Source of the DNA: Streptomyces sp. WAC08241
GTDB lineage: Bacteria > Actinomycetota > Actinomycetes > Streptomycetales > Streptomycetaceae
Assembly (NCBI GenBank): GCA_007858575.1
Contig: CP042279.1
Location: forward strand, 7,037,001-7,101,000
DNA length: 64,000 nucleotides
Direction of reading: 5' to 3'
Each line of letters begins with the position of its first letter. The first letter of the stretch is position 1. The position numbers and the translations under genes were made by a program. A model generated the notes under the pieces. It did no database searches, was not told the DNA's origin, and worked only from the letters and a program-made list of their open reading frames with translations. Positions 27,252-36,637 of the stretch are shown here, piece by piece.

Positions 27252-28391
27252 GCGGTCGAACGTACACCCGCCCCCGGGGCCCGTCGGCGTTGCGACGCCC
27301 GTACGGCCAGGAGCGTCGCCACCGCCACGAGCAGCGGGCCGCCGCCCACCGTCAGGAGCCAGACGGGCACGCCGCCGGCGACGGTCAGCAGCCGGTCGGT
27401 GTACACGACTTCGCGGTACGGGGTGTCGGCGACCCGCCGCAGGCGGTGGTCGTCGTCGATCCGCTCCGGGTGCGGGAACTCCTGCCCAGGACCGTCAGAT
27501 GGACCGGCCGGTCGCCCGCGAGCGCGGCCACGGCCCCTCGGGCCGCTCGATCCGCCCCGCGAAGGTCACCTCGGGCCGGTCGCCGCCGAGGGGGAGCGGG
27601 GCTCCATCCGGTGGTCGGCCAGCACGGACAGGCCGAGGGTCTGCGGGGTCGTCGCGAGCCGCGAGAGCCGCATCGGATAGATCAGCTCGGGTGAGGCGAA
27701 GGCGATCCGCAGCGGGGTCAGCTCGCCCCGCAGGACGGAACCCTTCTCCTCGGGCGCGAGGCGGACCGCCACGTACTCCCACGCCCGCTCGACGTACGGT
27801 CCGAGCGCGCCGGTGAGCCGGTCGGGCAGGTCGAAGCCGTTCGTACGGAGCCAGTCGCCGAGCGCGTCCGGGTCGGTGGCGGTCAGCCGGGCCACGTCGA
27901 AGGGCCGAGCCGCTCCCGGCCGACGACGCCGACGCCGGTGCCCGCGCCGGGCGCCGCCCCGGCCCCGTCGCCGTGGCCGGTGTCGAACGGCCAGTCGTCC
28001 TCGCGCGGCCAGAAGTGGAAGCGGTCGCGCCGCTCGGGCGCGGTCAGCCGGTCGATCTCGTCGAACAGCTCCGGATCGCCGAGGGAGACGTCGGCCCGGC
28101 TCGGCACCGGCATGATCCAGGCCGCCCGCTCGGCGTCCCCGTGGACGCTGAAGCGCATCACGATCGTCTCGGTGCGCCCGTCCCAGCGGACGGCGGACTC
28201 CTCGCGGTCGACGCCGATCCGCCGCGCCTTGTCCGGGATCATCGCGCCGCAGCCGCAGGCGTACGCCGGTGCGACGAGCGAGCCGGCCTGGAGCGCGAGC
28301 AGCGCGACGAAGGCCGTCAGGATTCTTCTGACCAGGATGGTTCTTCTGATCAGGGTGATTCTTTTGATCAGGATGTGGTGTGTCCCCGCAT
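27248..28391 (-). CDS. DUF2330 domain protein, membrane-anchored (frameshifted)
   Basis: About 380 residues. Signal sequence LTAFVALLALQAGSLVAPAY A is followed by the DUF2330 hallmark CGCGAMIPDKARRI, SAVRWDGRTETIVMRFSV and AWIMPVPSRADVSLGD. The C-terminus has a closing membrane helix (GGVPVWLLTVGGGPLLVAVA) and an Arg-rich cytoplasmic end. Breaks near 27905, 27610 and 27490. The start is unclear: no ATG/GTG is in frame before the signal peptide; ATG 28391 with one missing base is my best guess. Three 18-bp repeats encode its positively charged n-region. Function of DUF2330 is unknown. Confidence 0.65.
28321..28377. repeat. Three 18-bp direct repeats in the DUF2330 n-region
   Basis: Read on the minus strand: CTGATCAAAAGAATCACC, CTGATCAGAAGAACCATC and CTGGTCAGAAGAATCCTG. 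AT-rich compared with the surroundings; encode LIKRIT, LIRRTI, LVRRIL. Confidence 0.75.
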
Positions 28392-28450
28392 GGCGGTGTG
28401 GACGCGCGCGGGGAGATCCGGTTCCCCGGGAGGGGCCCCGGGAACGCCGC

Positions 28451-28483
28451 AGGCCCCGCCCCTCCGTGAGGAGGGCGGGGCCT
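28451..28483 (-). terminator. Terminator after the transglycosylase gene
   Basis: AGGCCCCGCCC pairs with GGGCGGGGCCT over an 11-base loop, about 35 bp past the stop of the gene at 28517 on the minus strand. Confidence 0.65.
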
Positions 28484-28516
28484 TGCGTGAGCGCTGTGCG
28501 GTGCCGGACTGGTCTC

Positions 28517-28916
28517 TCAGTACCAGCCGTGGCCTGCCAGAACGCCCAGGCGGCGTTCGGGGAGCCGTAGCGCTCGTTCATGTAGGTGAGACCCCACTTG
28601 ATCTGGGTGGCGGGGTTCGTCTTCCAGTCGGAGCCGGCCGAGGACATCTTCGAGGCCGGAGGGCCTGGACCAGGCCGTAGGCGCCGCTGGAGGAGTTGGT
28701 GGCCTTGTGGTTCCAGCCGGACTCGTGGGCCACGATCTTGCTGAAGGACGCGTACTGCGAGGCGGGAACGATCTGTCGCGCGACATCCTGCGGGCTGGCG
28801 GCCGAGGCCGAGCCCGTCGTGCCGAGCACCGCGCCCGACGCGCCCAGCAGCACGGCTGCGGAGGCGGCGAAGGTCTTCTTGCGGGCGGCGACACGAGTGG
28901 TGAGCGAGCGGATCAA
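28517..28916 (-). CDS. Secreted lytic transglycosylase-like protein
   Basis: About 133 residues. Signal peptide MIRSLTTRVAARKKTFAASA AVLLG with cleavage near ASA-A. The mature domain IVAHESGWNHKATNSSSGAY GLVQALP has the catalytic Glu (HESGW) and the SSGAYG motif of SLT/Rpf-like muralytic folds; the end reads TNPATQIKWGLTYMNERYGS PNAAWAFW and HGWY after breaks near 28655 and 28535. It should cleave peptidoglycan outside the membrane. The start is TTG 28916 with AGGTAG upstream. A 241-bp leader lies before it, in which I could not find a convincing c-di-AMP riboswitch. Confidence 0.8.
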
Positions 28917-29157
28917 GGTTTCTACCTAACTTCGGGGACAAAGGCCGCGCCGGGCGTTTTCGGCAAGCCGGAACCAGGGCCCGGGAGACCCGGGAACTGG
29001 GGGACCGGCCTGCCTGAGGCGCTGCGACGAGCACCGGCTGCCTGGCGACGTCCACCAGAGAAGCAGGGCCGGAACGGCGATGCAACGACCCCCTGTACGA
29101 GGAGGTTCGGACCCGGGAGGAACGTCCCGGGGCGCGGATGGGGTGCGTTTCCGCAGG

Positions 29158-30062
29158 CTATGGGGGTGAAGGTGGGGCTTTGGGTGGTTCCGTACGCCTA
29201 CTATTCCGGCTCGTACGTGACCTAGGTCCTGTGGGCGGCTCACTCGCGGGGGCCCCTTCCGGGCCCTCGAATGTGACCTGGGCCTCGAAGTTCGCCCGCC
29301 GCGTCGCCCGCCGCAGCGCCCTCAGGAGCGTGCCGCCGACCGTGAGCGTGAGGACGACGGTGAGCACGGCCCGGCCGAGGTCCCAGCCGAGGGAGGTGGC
29401 GGTGACGTACGCGAGGAAGCGGACCAGGTTCTCGTGGAGCGGGGCGCCCGGCTGGAAGGAGATCCCGCTGCTCAGGCCCTGGAGCAGGACCCAGCCCTGG
29501 AGGTTCATGACCGTGCCGTACGCGAACGCCGCCGCGAAGCCGTACGCCGAGAGCATCAGGAGCTCGCCCCGGCCCCGCAGCGTCCGCTGCCCCGGCAGCA
29601 GCCCCGCCCCCATCGTGAACCAGCCCATCGACAGCATCTGGAACGGCATCCAGGGGCCCACGCCGCCCGTGAGCAGGGCGGACGCGAACATCGTCACCGC
29701 GCCGAGGACGAAGCCGAAGCCCGGGCCCAGGACCCGGCCGCTCAGCACCATCAGGAAGAACATCGGCTCCAGGCCGGCCGTCCCCGCCCCCAGCGGGCGC
29801 AGCGCCGCGCCCACGGCGGCGAGCACCCCCAGCATCGCGACCGCCTTCGCGTCCATGCCGGAGTCCGCGATCGTCGCCACCACGACCGCGACGAGCAGCG
29901 GCAGCAGGGCCGCGAACAGCCACGGAGCGTCACCGGCGTGTGACGTCACGGCCGAGTCGGCGTCCGCGAACAGGGGCCAGCAGAAGGCGGCGATCCCGAT
30001 CAGGGAGACGAGGGCGAGGGCGGCGACGGAGCGGGGGCCGAGGCGGAGGGGCGGGCGCTCAT
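29158..30062 (-). CDS. ECF transporter S component, predicted cobalamin/corrinoid type
   Basis: About 301 residues, six helices: ALALVSLIGIAAFCWPLF, LLPLLVAVVVATIADSG, VAMLGVLAAVGAALRPLG, MFFLMVLSGRVLGPGFGFVL, GGVGPWMPFQMLSMGWFTMG and FLAYVTATSLGWDLGRAVLT. The RPLGAGTAGLEPMFFL motif is a hallmark of a substrate-binding S subunit family seen with B12 riboswitches. Start ATG 30062 overlaps the ATPase stop (ATGA); one break near 30030. The charged C-terminal 60 residues are extra. Last gene of the operon; substrate assignment rests on the riboswitch, not on the subunit itself. Confidence 0.75.
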
Positions 30063-31767
30063 TCCGCTCCCTCCGGGCCGTCCAGCGCCCGTTCCACCTG
30101 CTCGACCGTGAGCCACGGCTGCGGGGCCAGGATCTTGGCCACCTGCGGCGAGAACGCGGGCGAGGAGACCACGACCTCGGCGGTCGGGCCGTCCGCGACC
30201 ACCTCGCCGTCCGCGACGATCACCACCCGGTGGGCCAGCTCGGCCGCCAGCTCCACGTCGTGCGTGGCGAGCACGATCGCGTGCCCGTCCGCCGCGAGGG
30301 CGCGCAGGTGCTCGACGAGGCGGGCCTTGGCCGCGTAGTCCAGGCCGCGGGTCGGCTCGTCCAGGAGGAGCAGGGGCGGGCGGCCGGTCAGGACGACGGC
30401 CAGGGCGAGCGCGAGGCGCTGGCCCTCGGAGAGGTCCCGGGGTGGGTGTCGTCCGCGACGCCCGGCAGCAGCTCGGACACCAGGGCCCGGCAGGTGCCGT
30501 CCTCCGCGCCCGCGTCTGCGTCGGCCGCCGCGCACTCGGCGGCGACGGTGTCCGCGTACAGCAGGTCCCTCGGCTCCTGCGGCACCAGGCCGACCTGGCG
30601 GATCAGCTCGCGCGGGTCGGTGGCGTGCGGGGCCCGGCCCGCGATCCGGACGGTGCCGGAGGTGGGGGCGATCATGCCGACGAGGGTGGCCAGGAGGGTC
30701 GACTTTCCGGCGCCGTTCCGTCCCATGAGGGCGACGGTCTCGCCGGGGTCGACGCGGAGGTCGATCTTGCGGAGGGCCTCTACGCGGGCGCGGCGGACGT
30801 GGAGGGAGCCGGTGAGGACGAGGGGGTGGTGGGGGTGTGTCGTTCTGTTGCGGCTGCCGTCGCTGCCGCAAGAAGAGGGAGAAGCCCCGCCCCTCCCCTG
30901 AGGACCGGGGTCCGGGGCGGGCGGGGAGACGCCCCGCAGGAACCCCGCAAGGGCCCCCGTCCCGATCAACGGCTCCAGCCGCTCCTTCAAGCCCCCGCCC
31001 TCCTCCTCGCGTCCCGCACCGTCAGCGGCAGTGGTGTCCAGCCCGCCAGGCGGCCCAGGGAGACCACCGGGGGTGGATCGGGGAGCGGGACATGACGGTG
31101 GACGGGGGCCCATGACCGCGTCCGGGAGGAGGAGGACCTGGTCGGCGTACTGGACGACGCGTTCGAGGCGGTGTTCCGCGAGGAGGACCGTCGTGCCGAG
31201 GTCGTGGACCAGGCGCTGGAGGACTGCGAGGACGTCCTCCGCCGCCGACGGGTCGAGCGCGGAGGTCGGCTCGTCGAGGACGAGGACCTTGGGGTGCGGG
31301 GTGAGGACGGAGCCGATCGCGACCGCTGGCGCTGCCCGCCGGAGAGCGTCGCGATCGGGCGGTCGCGGAGTTCGGCGAGGCCGAGCAGGTCGAGGGTCTC
31401 CTCGACCCGGCGCCGCATGACGCCGGGCGCGAGCCCCAGGGACTCCATCCCGTACGCGAGCTCGTCCTCGACCGTGTCGGTGACGAAGTGGGCCGACGGG
31501 TCCTGCCCCACCGTGCCGACCACGTCCGCCAGTTCGCGCGGCGGGTGCGTGCGGGTGTCCCGGCCGTCGACCGTCACCCGGCCCGTCAGCGTGCCGCCGG
31601 TGAAGTGGGGACCAGGCCCGAGACCGCGTTGAGGAGGGTCGACTTGCCCACGCCCGAGGGGCCCACCAGGAGGACCAGTTCCCTCCGGGACGGTGAGGTC
31701 GAGGTTCCGGAGCGTCGGCTCGGCGTCCTCCTCGTACCCTCACCGAGACGTTCTCGAAGCGGATCAC
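30059..31767 (-). CDS. ECF transporter fused A1-A2 ATPase
   Basis: About 570 residues with two ABC domains in one chain. Domain 1: GPSGVGKSTLLNAVSGLV (Walker A), TLSGGQRQR (signature), VLVLDEPTSALDPSAAEDVL (Walker B). Domain 2: GRNGAGKSTLLATLVGMI, RDLSEGQRLALALAVVL, LLLLDEPTRGLDYAAKARLV. Both domains keep the Walker B glutamate. Breaks near 31730, 31620, 31330, 31110 and 30440. GTG 31767 overlaps the stop of the T component (GTGA). The chain powers the transporter in the cytoplasm. Confidence 0.85.
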
Positions 31768-32886
31768 GGGTTCTCCTCGGGTACGGGGCCACGAACGCCG
31801 GCACCAGGCCCACCAGGATCGACAGCGCGGGCAGCAGCGGCAGCTCCGGGGCCGCCAGGGGACGACCCCGGGGTGCAGCGCCTCCGGGGCGTACGCGTTC
31901 GCCCGGATCATCAGGACCGCGACCGCCACCCCGGAGCCCGCCACCAGCCAGGACCGGGCGCCCCAGCGGTCGGGCCGGTACCGGGTGCGTACGGTCCGGC
32001 GCCCGCCGAGCCGGAGCCCGGCCACGGCGGCGAGGAGCCCGGCGCCGAGCAGCGGAGCCCGTAGCCCGCGCCCTCCGCCGCGAGCAGCCCGTACGAGCCG
32101 GCGCAGATGCCGAGGAGCCCGCCGAGGGTCAGGACGTTCGTGGTGCGGCGCACGGACGCCGGGACGTGGGCCGTCCGCCCGTAGCCCCGCGCGTCCATGG
32201 AGGCCGCCACCGCGATCGAGCGTTCGAGGGCGCCCTCCAGGACCGGCAGGCCGATCTGGAGGACCGCCCGGACCCCGCCCGTGGGGCGGCCCCGCAGCCT
32301 GCGGGCGGTCCGCAGCCGGACCACGTCGGCGACCATGTTCGGCGCGAAGGTCATCGCCACGACGACGGCGACCCCCGCCTCGTAGAGCGCCCCCGGCAGC
32401 GACTTGAGCAGCCGCGCCGGGTTGGCGAGCGCGTTCGCGGCGCCCACGCAGATCAGCAGGGTCGCCAGCTTCGCGCCGTCGTACACCGCGAAGAGCAGTT
32501 GCTCGGCCGTCACCCGGCCGCCGATCCGCACCCCTGCGCCCAGTCGGGCAGCGGCACCTCGGGCAGCGTGAAGAGGAGGTGCGTGCCCGGGATCGGGGAG
32601 CCGAGGAGGAGGGAGAAGACGACGCGGAGGGCCACCACGAACAGGCCCAGCTTCACGAACGCGCCGTACGAGCGGGCCCAGGGCGCGTCCGTGCGGCGGG
32701 CCGCGACGACGTAACCGGCGACGCCGACGATCAGGCCGAGCAGCAGCGGGTTGGTGGTGCGGGAGGCGGCGACGGCCAGGCCGAGCGCCCACAGCCACCA
32801 CGCGCCCGCGTGCAGGGCGTTGGCCCGGGTCGCGACGGGAGCCGTGAGCGCGCTCCGGAGCGCGCCGCGGGCGGGGCGGTGCTCAT
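31764..32886 (-). CDS. ECF transporter T component (CbiQ-like)
   Basis: About 374 residues. Helices GAWWLWALGLAVAAS, TNPLLLGLIVGVAGYVVA and FVKLGLFVVALRVVFSLLLG, then the coupling region LANPARLLKSLPGALYEAGV and SIAVAASMDARGYGRT, containing the A-R-G motif that contacts the ATPases. Ends with two more helices near LTLGGLLGICAGSYGLLAAE. Breaks near 32535, 32060 and 31860. ATG 32886 overlaps the SCO2322-family stop (ATGA). Confidence 0.8.
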
Positions 32887-33639
32887 CCGCGGCGGCGGGC
32901 CTTCCAGATCGCCGCCCCGCCGAGCGCCAGGACGGCCGCCCCGCCGACGAGCACGCCGACGGACGGACCGCCACCGCCGTCGTGCTCCTTCCCGGGAGTG
33001 GGCGCGGCGGTCGGCTCCCCGCCCACCTCCTCGCCGCAGCCCCGCGCCGGGTAGCCGGCGATCCCGCACAGCATGGCCCCGCTGTCGTACCGCAGCGGCT
33101 TCGCCACGGCGGCGAGGGCCTCCGCGCCGGTCGCGTCGGGGCGGAGCTGCGCGCAGCCGGTGGTGATCCGCCGCGGCGGCGGGCCTCGCCGGGCGGGGCG
33201 TCGGCCGGGCCGCCGAAGTCGACGACGACCGCGACCCGCTTCGTGCCGTCCTTCGCCGCCACGTCCCCGCAGATCCGGGTGAAGTCCGGGGCGGCGGTGG
33301 GTCGGGCGGTGTCGTCGGCCTCTGGCTGACCGCGAAGCGGAAGCCGACCGCGTCGCCGTCGGCGGGCCGGGCGGTCGCCGGGCCCTGCGTGGCGTACGCC
33401 CAGGGCTTGCCGCCGTCGCTCTCCCAGTACGACCAGTAGCGGTAGCCGGCGGCGTGCGCCGGGGCGGCCGCGACTCCGGCGAGGGTCAGTAGCGCCCCGG
33501 CCGCGGCACCCGCGACCCTGGCGGTGATCCTGACCGTGGTGGTCCTGACCGCGGTGGTCCTGACCGTGGTGGTCCCGGCCGCGGTGGTTCCGGTCGCGGT
33601 GGTCCCGGCCGTGGGGGTCCTGACGGCGGCGGAGGTCAC
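32883..33639 (-). CDS. SCO2322-family secreted protein
   Basis: About 252 residues, Sec-exported and C-terminally anchored. After a Thr/Val/Arg repeat tail the signal helix GAAAGALLTLAGVAAAPAHA A leads to the mature domain GYRYWSYWESDGGKPWAYAT QGP, ICGDVAAKDGTKRVAVVVDF GGP and AMLCGIAGYPARGC, then a Gly-rich linker, helix VGVLVGGAAVLALGGAAIW and KARRRG. The three Cys residues (ICG, LCG, GCG) suggest disulfides. Breaks near 33315 and 33180. GTG 33639 overlaps the stop of the upstream gene. The family is always seen with ECF genes, so I infer a role in ligand capture. The repeat-coded tail makes the true start uncertain. Confidence 0.75.
33528..33622. repeat. 15-bp minisatellite at the junction of two operon genes
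   Basis: About six copies of a GTGGTGGTCCTGACC unit with C/T and C/A changes. Read on the minus strand it gives the Thr/Val/Arg-rich start of the SCO2322-family protein; frame is kept because 15 bp is 5 codons. Confidence 0.75.
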
Positions 33640-34885
33640 TTCTGCGGCCGCTCAGGAGGAAGCCGATGCCGACGCCGACGACCGTGCCGATGCCGATGAT
33701 CCACCAGAGGTCGAAGCCGGAGTCCTCGTCGTCACTGGTGGTGGAGGAGGCGGAGGTGTCGGGGCTCTTGGGCGCGGGCCCGGCGGCGTTGAGCTGCTCG
33801 ACCAGGTCGACCGAGCCGAACTTGCGCGGGTCGGTCTCCGTCGCGCGGGCGGCCAGGACGAGCTGGGCGTAGGCGGCCGGGCCGTTCTCCTTCGCCCAGG
33901 CGGCGGAGTTCTTCTCCAGCCACTCCAGGGCGGGCATGGCCTCCTTGGCGGCGCCGGCGGCGGAGAGGGCGACGACGGCGTCGGCGGTGTTGCCGAAGTC
34001 GGGCTGCTCGGCGGTGTCGGCGGCGCCCGGCATCGGCGGCTGGACGAGGTGGTGGGTCTTCGCGAGGGCCTTCGCCAGGTAGGAGGCGCCGTTGAGGGCG
34101 GCCCGCTCGGGGGTCGGCTTCGACAGGTCGGCGCAGGCGGGCGCCTGGTCGGGGAGGCCTTGGTGGCGACGACGCTCTTGCCGAGGCCCGCGAGGGTGGC
34201 GGCGGCGGTGGCGTCGGCGTTGGCGAACAGCTTCCCGGCCTTGTCGGGCTGGTACGCGAAGGCGCCGGGGCCCTCCTTGTCCGTGCAGGGCAGGGCGAAG
34301 GCGAGGAGCGCGTCGTAGGGGTGCGGCCCTCCGCGGAGGTGAACGTGGTGGGGCGCGTGCCGGTCGCGGCGAGCGCGCCGACGACGACGGAGGTGGAGTT
34401 GGCGTCGCTGGCGCCGCCGGTGCTGTAGCCCCAGCCGCCGTCCTTGTTCTGCACGGTCTTCAGCCAGGCGGTGCCCTCCTTGACCGCCTGGTCGGCCTTC
34501 TCGGGGGTCGCGCTCTGGCGGCGGACGGCGCCGAGCGCCTGGACGGCGACGGCGGTGGCGTTGGTGTCCCGCATCGTCTTCGCGTCGCAGGGCTTCGTGG
34601 CGTCCGCGCGGTAGGAGGGGAAGGAGCCGTCGTCGCACTGCTGGCCGAGGAGCCACTCCACGGCCTGGTCGGAGGGCTGGTAGCCGGTGGCGCGCTGGGC
34701 GAGGAAGGCGAGCGACTGGCGCCAGACGCCGTCGTAGGTCGGGTCCTTCGTGCCGTACAGGCCGGCCGGGAGCTTCCCGGTGGTGGGGGTCGGGGAGGGG
34801 CGGCGGAGGCCTGCCCGGCTGCTCCGGTGCCGAGTACGGCGGCGGCGGCGAGCGCGGCGGCGGCTGCGCGGCGGACGGTGTTCAT
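33636..34885 (-). CDS. Transcobalamin/intrinsic-factor-like prenyltransferase-fold secreted protein
   Basis: About 416 residues. Signal peptide MNTVRRAAAAALAAAAVLGT cleaved near ASA-A, then alpha-alpha repeats of the prenyltransferase/squalene oxidase type: LAGLYG-like LPAGLYGTKDPTYDGVWRQS, AVEWLLGQQCDDGSFPSYRA, MRDTNATAVAVQALGAV and GTAWLKTVQNKDGGWGYSTG GASDANSTSVVVGAL. Ends with a Ser/Thr linker, helix WWIIGIGTVVGVGIGFLLSG and RR. The same alpha-alpha barrel forms the B12-binding half of human intrinsic factor. First gene after a cobalamin riboswitch, so a surface corrinoid-binding role is a fair inference. Breaks near 34800, 34330, 34150 and 33650. ATG 34885. Confidence 0.75.
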
Positions 34886-34969
34886 GGGGCCCTCTCCTGC
34901 GGCCGGGCACGGCACGCCTCGGGCACCGGGCTCGGCTCCGTATTCCTCGACGGTGCCGGCGGTCACGTC

Positions 34970-35100
34970 CCGTCCGGGGCATTCCGACTTGCCGCCTTCG
35001 CGAAGGAAAGGCGGTTGCACGGCTGCGGGTCAGTACCGGATTTCCACCGGTTTCCCCGTACGGGCATGATGACGACCCGCTCACTCTACCGGCCCGTACG
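34970..35100 (-). promoter_or_regulatory. Cobalamin (AdoCbl-type) riboswitch
   Basis: On the minus strand the conserved core reads GGGGAAACCGGTGGAAATCC, GGTACTGACCCGCAGCCGTG and, about 35 nt later, AAGTCGGAATGCC. These are the diagnostic B12-box segments. It ends about 85 nt before the ATG at 34885 and should switch off the ECF operon when the vitamin is plentiful. Outer ends are estimated. Confidence 0.9.
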
Positions 35101-35250
35101 CGCCGCTCACGGAGGGTGTGAGCGGCCTCGCACCGGCCCCCGGAAACGGACGGGCCGTCACATGCGGCCCTGTGCGAAACTCTGCGGCACTGCCGGACGA
35201 TCACCGTCCGGCGGCGATCGACAGGGGCGGGGAACAGGGTGGGGAAGAAC

Positions 35251-35810
35251 ATGCGCAAGGGGACGGCGGTCCGGGCGGCCGTGGTCGTGGCCGTGGTGCT
35301 CGGCGCCGCGGGCTGCGGCACGGGTGACGGCGGGCCGTCCGCCGTCCCGTCGGCGACGGCCCGGGCCGAGGACACCGGCCCGGTCACGAAGGCCTCGGCC
35401 CAGGCGGACATCGACGCGGCCGTCGCGGACGCGGGGCCCCGGCCGACGATCCGGACTGGGCGAAGATGACCGCGGCCCGTTGCGGGGCCGGTTACCGCGG
35501 TTACGGGACGGAGGACGAGAAGGCCGACCTCGGCCGGTACGAGGCGGTGGTCGGCGAGCTGCGCGAGCGCGGCTGGCGGCCGTCCGGGGAGGCGCCCGAG
35601 CGCAAGGACGAGAGCGGAACGGTCCGGAGCGCCCAGAAGGTCTTCACGAAGCGGGGCTGGACCCTGACGGCGGAGTTCCAGGGCGTCGAGGCGGGACTGA
35701 TCAACGTGTCGGCCGCCGACAAGGCCTGCATCGACGAGATCAGCGCCCGCATCCCGCTCCCCGTGCGGTCCGCCCTGTCCGCCGGCGGGGTCGACGGGCA
35801 GCGGCCGTAG
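35251..35810 (+). CDS. Lipoprotein, function unknown (one frameshift)
   Basis: About 187 residues. MRKGTAVRAAVVVAVVLGAA GC with lipobox LGAAGC, then a Ser/Ala/Thr linker, and a domain DPDWAKMTAARCGAGYRGYG, RYEAVVGELRERGWRPSGEA and TLTAEFQGVEAGLINVSAAD KACIDEI. Break near 35435. Two Cys in the mature part could pair. ATG 35251 has GGGGAAG close by; GTG 35239 is an alternative. Divergent from the riboswitch operon. Confidence 0.65.
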
Positions 35811-35816
35811 CGGCGG

Positions 35817-36429
35817 TCACCCGATGGGCGCCGGCGTCCCGATCAGCCGGCACACCGTCTCGATGTCGATCTTCACCTGGGCGATCGAGGAGCGTCCCGA
35901 CAGCCACGTGATCAGGGCCGAGTGCCAGGTGTGCTCGATGACCCGGACCGCCGAGCGCTGCTCCGGCGTCGGGTGTCCGGTGCCCATCGCGTCCAGGACG
36001 ATCGCGGTCGTCAGCCGCGAGACCTCGTCGACCTCGGCGCTCGCCCCCGGTCCGCGAAGATCAGCGCCCGCACCATCGCGTCGGCGAGCTGCGGTTCCCG
36101 CTGGAGCGCCCGGAAGGCCCGCATCAGGGTCTCCGCGACCCGCTCCGCCGGGTCCGCGCCCGCCGGGGGCCGCTTGCGCAGGGTGGTGTGCAGGTGCCGG
36201 AGCTGGTCCTGCATCACCGCGACCAGCAGGTGGACCTTCGACGGAAGTAGCGGTACAGCGTGCCCAGGGCCACGCCCGCCTCCTCGGCGACCTCCCGCAT
36301 CTGCACGGCGTCGAACCCGCCCCGCGACGCGAGCCGCGTGCTGGCGTCCAGGATGCGCCGCCGCCGCGCCTCCTGCCGCTCCGTCAGGGGCACGGCGGTG
36401 CCGTGCTCCGCTCTGTTCTCTGCGGTCAT
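35817..36429 (-). CDS. TetR-family regulator, KstR-like
   Basis: About 205 residues. N-terminal HTH: TERQEARRRRILDASTRLAS RGGFDAVQMREVAEEAGVAL GTLYRYFPSK. The C-terminal all-helical domain (VMQDQLRHLHTTLRKRPPAG, QLADAMVRALIFADRG, VRVIEHTWHSALITWLSGRS) follows the KstR layout. KstR of mycobacteria and rhodococci represses sterol-catabolism genes and senses acyl-CoA-type sterol products; whether this one does is unknown. Breaks near 36240 and 36050. A TNNAACNNGTTNNA operator lies between it and the glycosyltransferase operon. Confidence 0.8.
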
Positions 36430-36569
36430 GGGGTCCCGATTCCGTGCGGTGGGGAGCGACAGTATGGCGGCGGCGGGGCCGTGGCGCGAATCACCCGCTC
36501 CGGATCTCACCGCGGCGCTACCTGCCGGTAGATTCGGTCCTTCCCGGACGGCCGGGCGACGGCCGGGTC

Positions 36570-36583
36570 TGTAACTTGTTCTA
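36570..36583. promoter_or_regulatory. KstR-type operator
   Basis: TGTAACTTGTTCTA fits the KstR consensus TNNAACNNGTTNNA at every fixed position, in the gap between the divergent TetR and glycosyltransferase genes, 55 bp before ATG 36638. It could control both. Confidence 0.65.
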
Positions 36584-36637
36584 GATTAACGCCAGCGGTT
36601 ACGCTCCGGCGAAACGCACGCTCGAAGGGGGCCGCGC

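Noticed and set aside
28917..29157. c-di-AMP (ydaO) riboswitch before the transglycosylase gene
   Set aside because: The leader length and gene type fit, and GTCCGAACC occurs, but I could not line up the conserved ydaO segments in order on the minus strand.
32510..34033. 507-residue single protein on the minus strand
   Set aside because: The frame mixes the end of the prenyltransferase-fold gene with shifted parts of the next two genes; domains show three separate genes with short overlaps.
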